A program made the translations under genes and the position numbers. A model generated the notes under the pieces. It made no database searches. It was given only the letters and a program-made list of their open reading frames with translations, and was not told the origin of the DNA. Positions 6,617-8,087 of a DNA stretch of 8,087 nt are shown here, piece by piece (the stretch's first letter is position 1; every line of letters begins with the position of its first letter). Location: the NCBI GenBank assembly GCA_027623585.1, contig JAQBVK010000100.1, positions 1-8,087 on the forward strand, read 5' to 3'. The stretch is from Planctomycetota bacterium (GTDB taxonomy: Bacteria; Planctomycetota; UBA1135).

Positions 6617-8087
6617 GTGACCGAACCCGAAGTCCGCGCGCCGTCGAAACCGCTGCCGGGCGGACTGCGCGCACTGCGCATGCTCGGTGAATCGCCCACC
6701 AGCGAGGTGCAGTTGGTGGTGGACCAAGCCGGGCGATTGTTCGCGCTCAAAGTGTTGCGCGCCTCGGTTGCCACCGACCCGCGGGTTACGGAGCGCTTGC
6801 GTCGCGAGGCCGAGCTGCTCTCAGAACTCGACCACCCGAACCTGGTGCGCTGCCACGGCTTCTTCGACGTGGACGGGCGGCCTGCGTTGCTGCTCGAGTT
6901 CGTGGAAGGGCGAACGCTGCGCGAGGTGCTGCGCGAGGGCGCACTCGGCTGGGAGCAGGTGGCGCGCTTCGGCGTGCAGATCGCGCGCGCTCTTTCGAGG
7001 CTGCATCGGCATGGCGCGGTGCACCGCGACGTCAAGCCACACAACGTGCTGCTCCACCCCAATCGGGGCGCCGTACTCGCCGACCTCGGACTCGTGCGGC
7101 GGGACGAGGATCCTACGCTCACGCGCCACGGCGCTGCGCTCGGTTCGCCCGCCTACATGAGCCCGGAGCAGGCGCGCGATCCGAGCGAAGTCGACGCTCA
7201 GGCCGACGTGTATTCACTCGGCGCCACGCTGTACCACGCGTTGGCCGGCCACCCACCCTTCACCGGGGCCGGCGTCGGAGAAGTGATTCATCGCGTCATG
7301 CATTCGGATCCCGAGCCGTTGCCTGATACGGTGCCGGACGTTCTCAAGCGTGTGCTCGCGACCGCGCTCGCGAAGGATCGTGAACGCCGCTACGCCCGCG
7401 CTGAGGATTTGGGCGCCGACCTCGGGCGCGTCATGCTCGGCTATGCGCCGCACCTCTTGACGCGCAGCCGTCGCCGCACGCAGATTCGGCTTGCGAGCGC
7501 CGCCGGAGCCGTTTCGGTGCTCGGATTGCTGACCTGGGTGTTCTGGCCAGCCTCGCCGGCCGAACCGGACGTGGCTTCACAACCCGGCGTGGTCACAGAG
7601 CTCGACCCGCGAGCGGTCACGCCGGAACAACTCAGCGGCCCGCCGGTGCCGGCAGGCGCAGAGCGGTTGGACCCCGACCGCGGTCCGCGCGCCTTTGCGG
7701 CTTGGAACGCGCCCGCCAATTTCCGGCTGCGGCAGGCGATCGCTTCCGGGCGCTGGCAGGACGCGCGCGCCGAGATCGAGGTCGTGCGCCGCGCGCTCAT
7801 GCCTGCCGACGCGCCGGTGGGCTGGCTCACCGCGAAGCAGGAGTGGGTCAGCGACCGCACGGAAGCCTTGCGCGCGGAAGCCGAGCGCGCTTCCGGCCAA
7901 GCCTTGGAGATCCTCGACAACGAGATCACCCTCGCGCGCCGCGCGATCGGCTTGGGCGCCTTCGATGCGACGGACTGGACCGCGACGGTGGAGGAGCAGT
8001 GGCGCGCCGCCGGCCTGCGCCTTGCGGACCTGCCGCTCTGGCCGGGTGGCGCCGATCCTGCTGGCCGCTTGCGGATGACGCGGCTCG
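6617..8087 (+). CDS. Transmembrane Ser/Thr protein kinase (PknB-like), 3' end missing
   Basis: The frame opens at GTG 6617 and runs to the right edge for 490 codons without a stop. A Hanks-type kinase domain occupies about residues 15-280: ATP-binding Lys in FALKVL (K45), alpha-C Glu in RREAELL (E64), DHPNLV (72-77), catalytic loop HRDVKPHNVLL (136-146, D138 and N143), metal-binding ADLG (D156), and GSPAYMSPEQA (176-186) closing an activation segment with possible Thr phosphosites. DVYSLGATLYHALAGHPPF (around 201-220) is typical of bacterial kinases. A membrane helix follows at about 292-310 (LASAAGAVSVLGLLTWVFW), after an Arg-rich cytoplasmic flank. The remaining 180 residues would lie outside the cytoplasm and are not recognised. 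The glycine-rich loop is degenerate (LGESPTSEVQL) and the DFG motif reads DLG. Methionine starts lie too far inside the N-lobe. The gene is probably an operon partner of the FHA activator. Confidence 0.9.
   Translation, partial: MTEPEVRAPSKPLPGGLRALRMLGESPTSEVQLVVDQAGRLFALKVLRASVATDPRVTERLRREAELLSELDHPNLVRCHGFFDVDGRPALLLEFVEGRTLREVLREGALGWEQVARFGVQIARALSRLHRHGAVHRDVKPHNVLLHPNRGAVLADLGLVRRDEDPTLTRHGAALGSPAYMSPEQARDPSEVDAQADVYSLGATLYHALAGHPPFTGAGVGEVIHRVMHSDPEPLPDTVPDVLKRVLATALAKDRERRYARAEDLGADLGRVMLGYAPHLLTRSRRRTQIRLASAAGAVSVLGLLTWVFWPASPAEPDVASQPGVVTELDPRAVTPEQLSGPPVPAGAERLDPDRGPRAFAAWNAPANFRLRQAIASGRWQDARAEIEVVRRALMPADAPVGWLTAKQEWVSDRTEALRAEAERASGQALEILDNEITLARRAIGLGAFDATDWTATVEEQWRAAGLRLADLPLWPGGADPAGRLRMTRL

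Noticed and set aside
1..8087. CRISPR array, tRNA, rRNA or a full insertion sequence
   Set aside because: No regularly spaced repeats, cloverleaf-like segments or transposase motifs were seen; nearly all bases are accounted for by the genes listed.

Overview
The window is GC-rich bacterial DNA, roughly two-thirds G+C by eye, densely packed with genes. A type II secretion pseudopilin with Gly/Ala-rich spacers, an FHA/sigma-54 regulator coupled to a membrane Ser/Thr kinase, and an exported redoxin with an apparent UGA-encoded selenocysteine together suggest Planctomycetota. Myxococcota or a related phylum is the main alternative. No rRNA or marker gene settles this.

Layout. (1) At 1-1295 (+) is the 3' part of a GspK-like minor pseudopilin gene, open through the left edge. 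(2) At 1314-2375 (+), directly behind it, is an exported thioredoxin-like protein. Its active-site motif reads W-(UGA)-G-P-C-K, so UGA stands exactly where the first catalytic Cys belongs. The frame then stays open for another 288 codons, carrying the cis-Pro, a helical tail and a C-terminal Cys/His cluster. (3) At 2372-2454 is an imperfect palindrome flanked by CTAG, which looks like a very short MITE-type element or a bidirectional terminator. It includes the redoxin stop codon. (4) At 2468-4153 (-) is an ABC-F ATPase resembling EttA. (5) At 4198-4650 (-) is a YkgJ-type cysteine-cluster protein. (6) At 4666-6609 (+), diverging from ykgJ across only 15 bases, is an FHA-GAF-AAA+-HTH sigma-54 activator. 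(7) At 6617-8087 (+) is a transmembrane Ser/Thr protein kinase cut by the right edge.

How they work together. The kinase and the FHA activator are 7 bases apart. FHA domains bind phosphothreonine, so a membrane kinase signalling to a sigma-54 activator is the natural reading. The redoxin probably shares a transcript with gspK and would work outside the cytoplasm. EttA and YkgJ are a likely minus-strand pair in translation control and metal/cysteine chemistry, unrelated to their neighbours.

The most notable item is the probable selenoprotein, which ordinary gene calling would split into a 64-70 residue fragment and a separate 272 residue 'gene'. No CRISPR array, tRNA, rRNA or complete transposase gene was seen.
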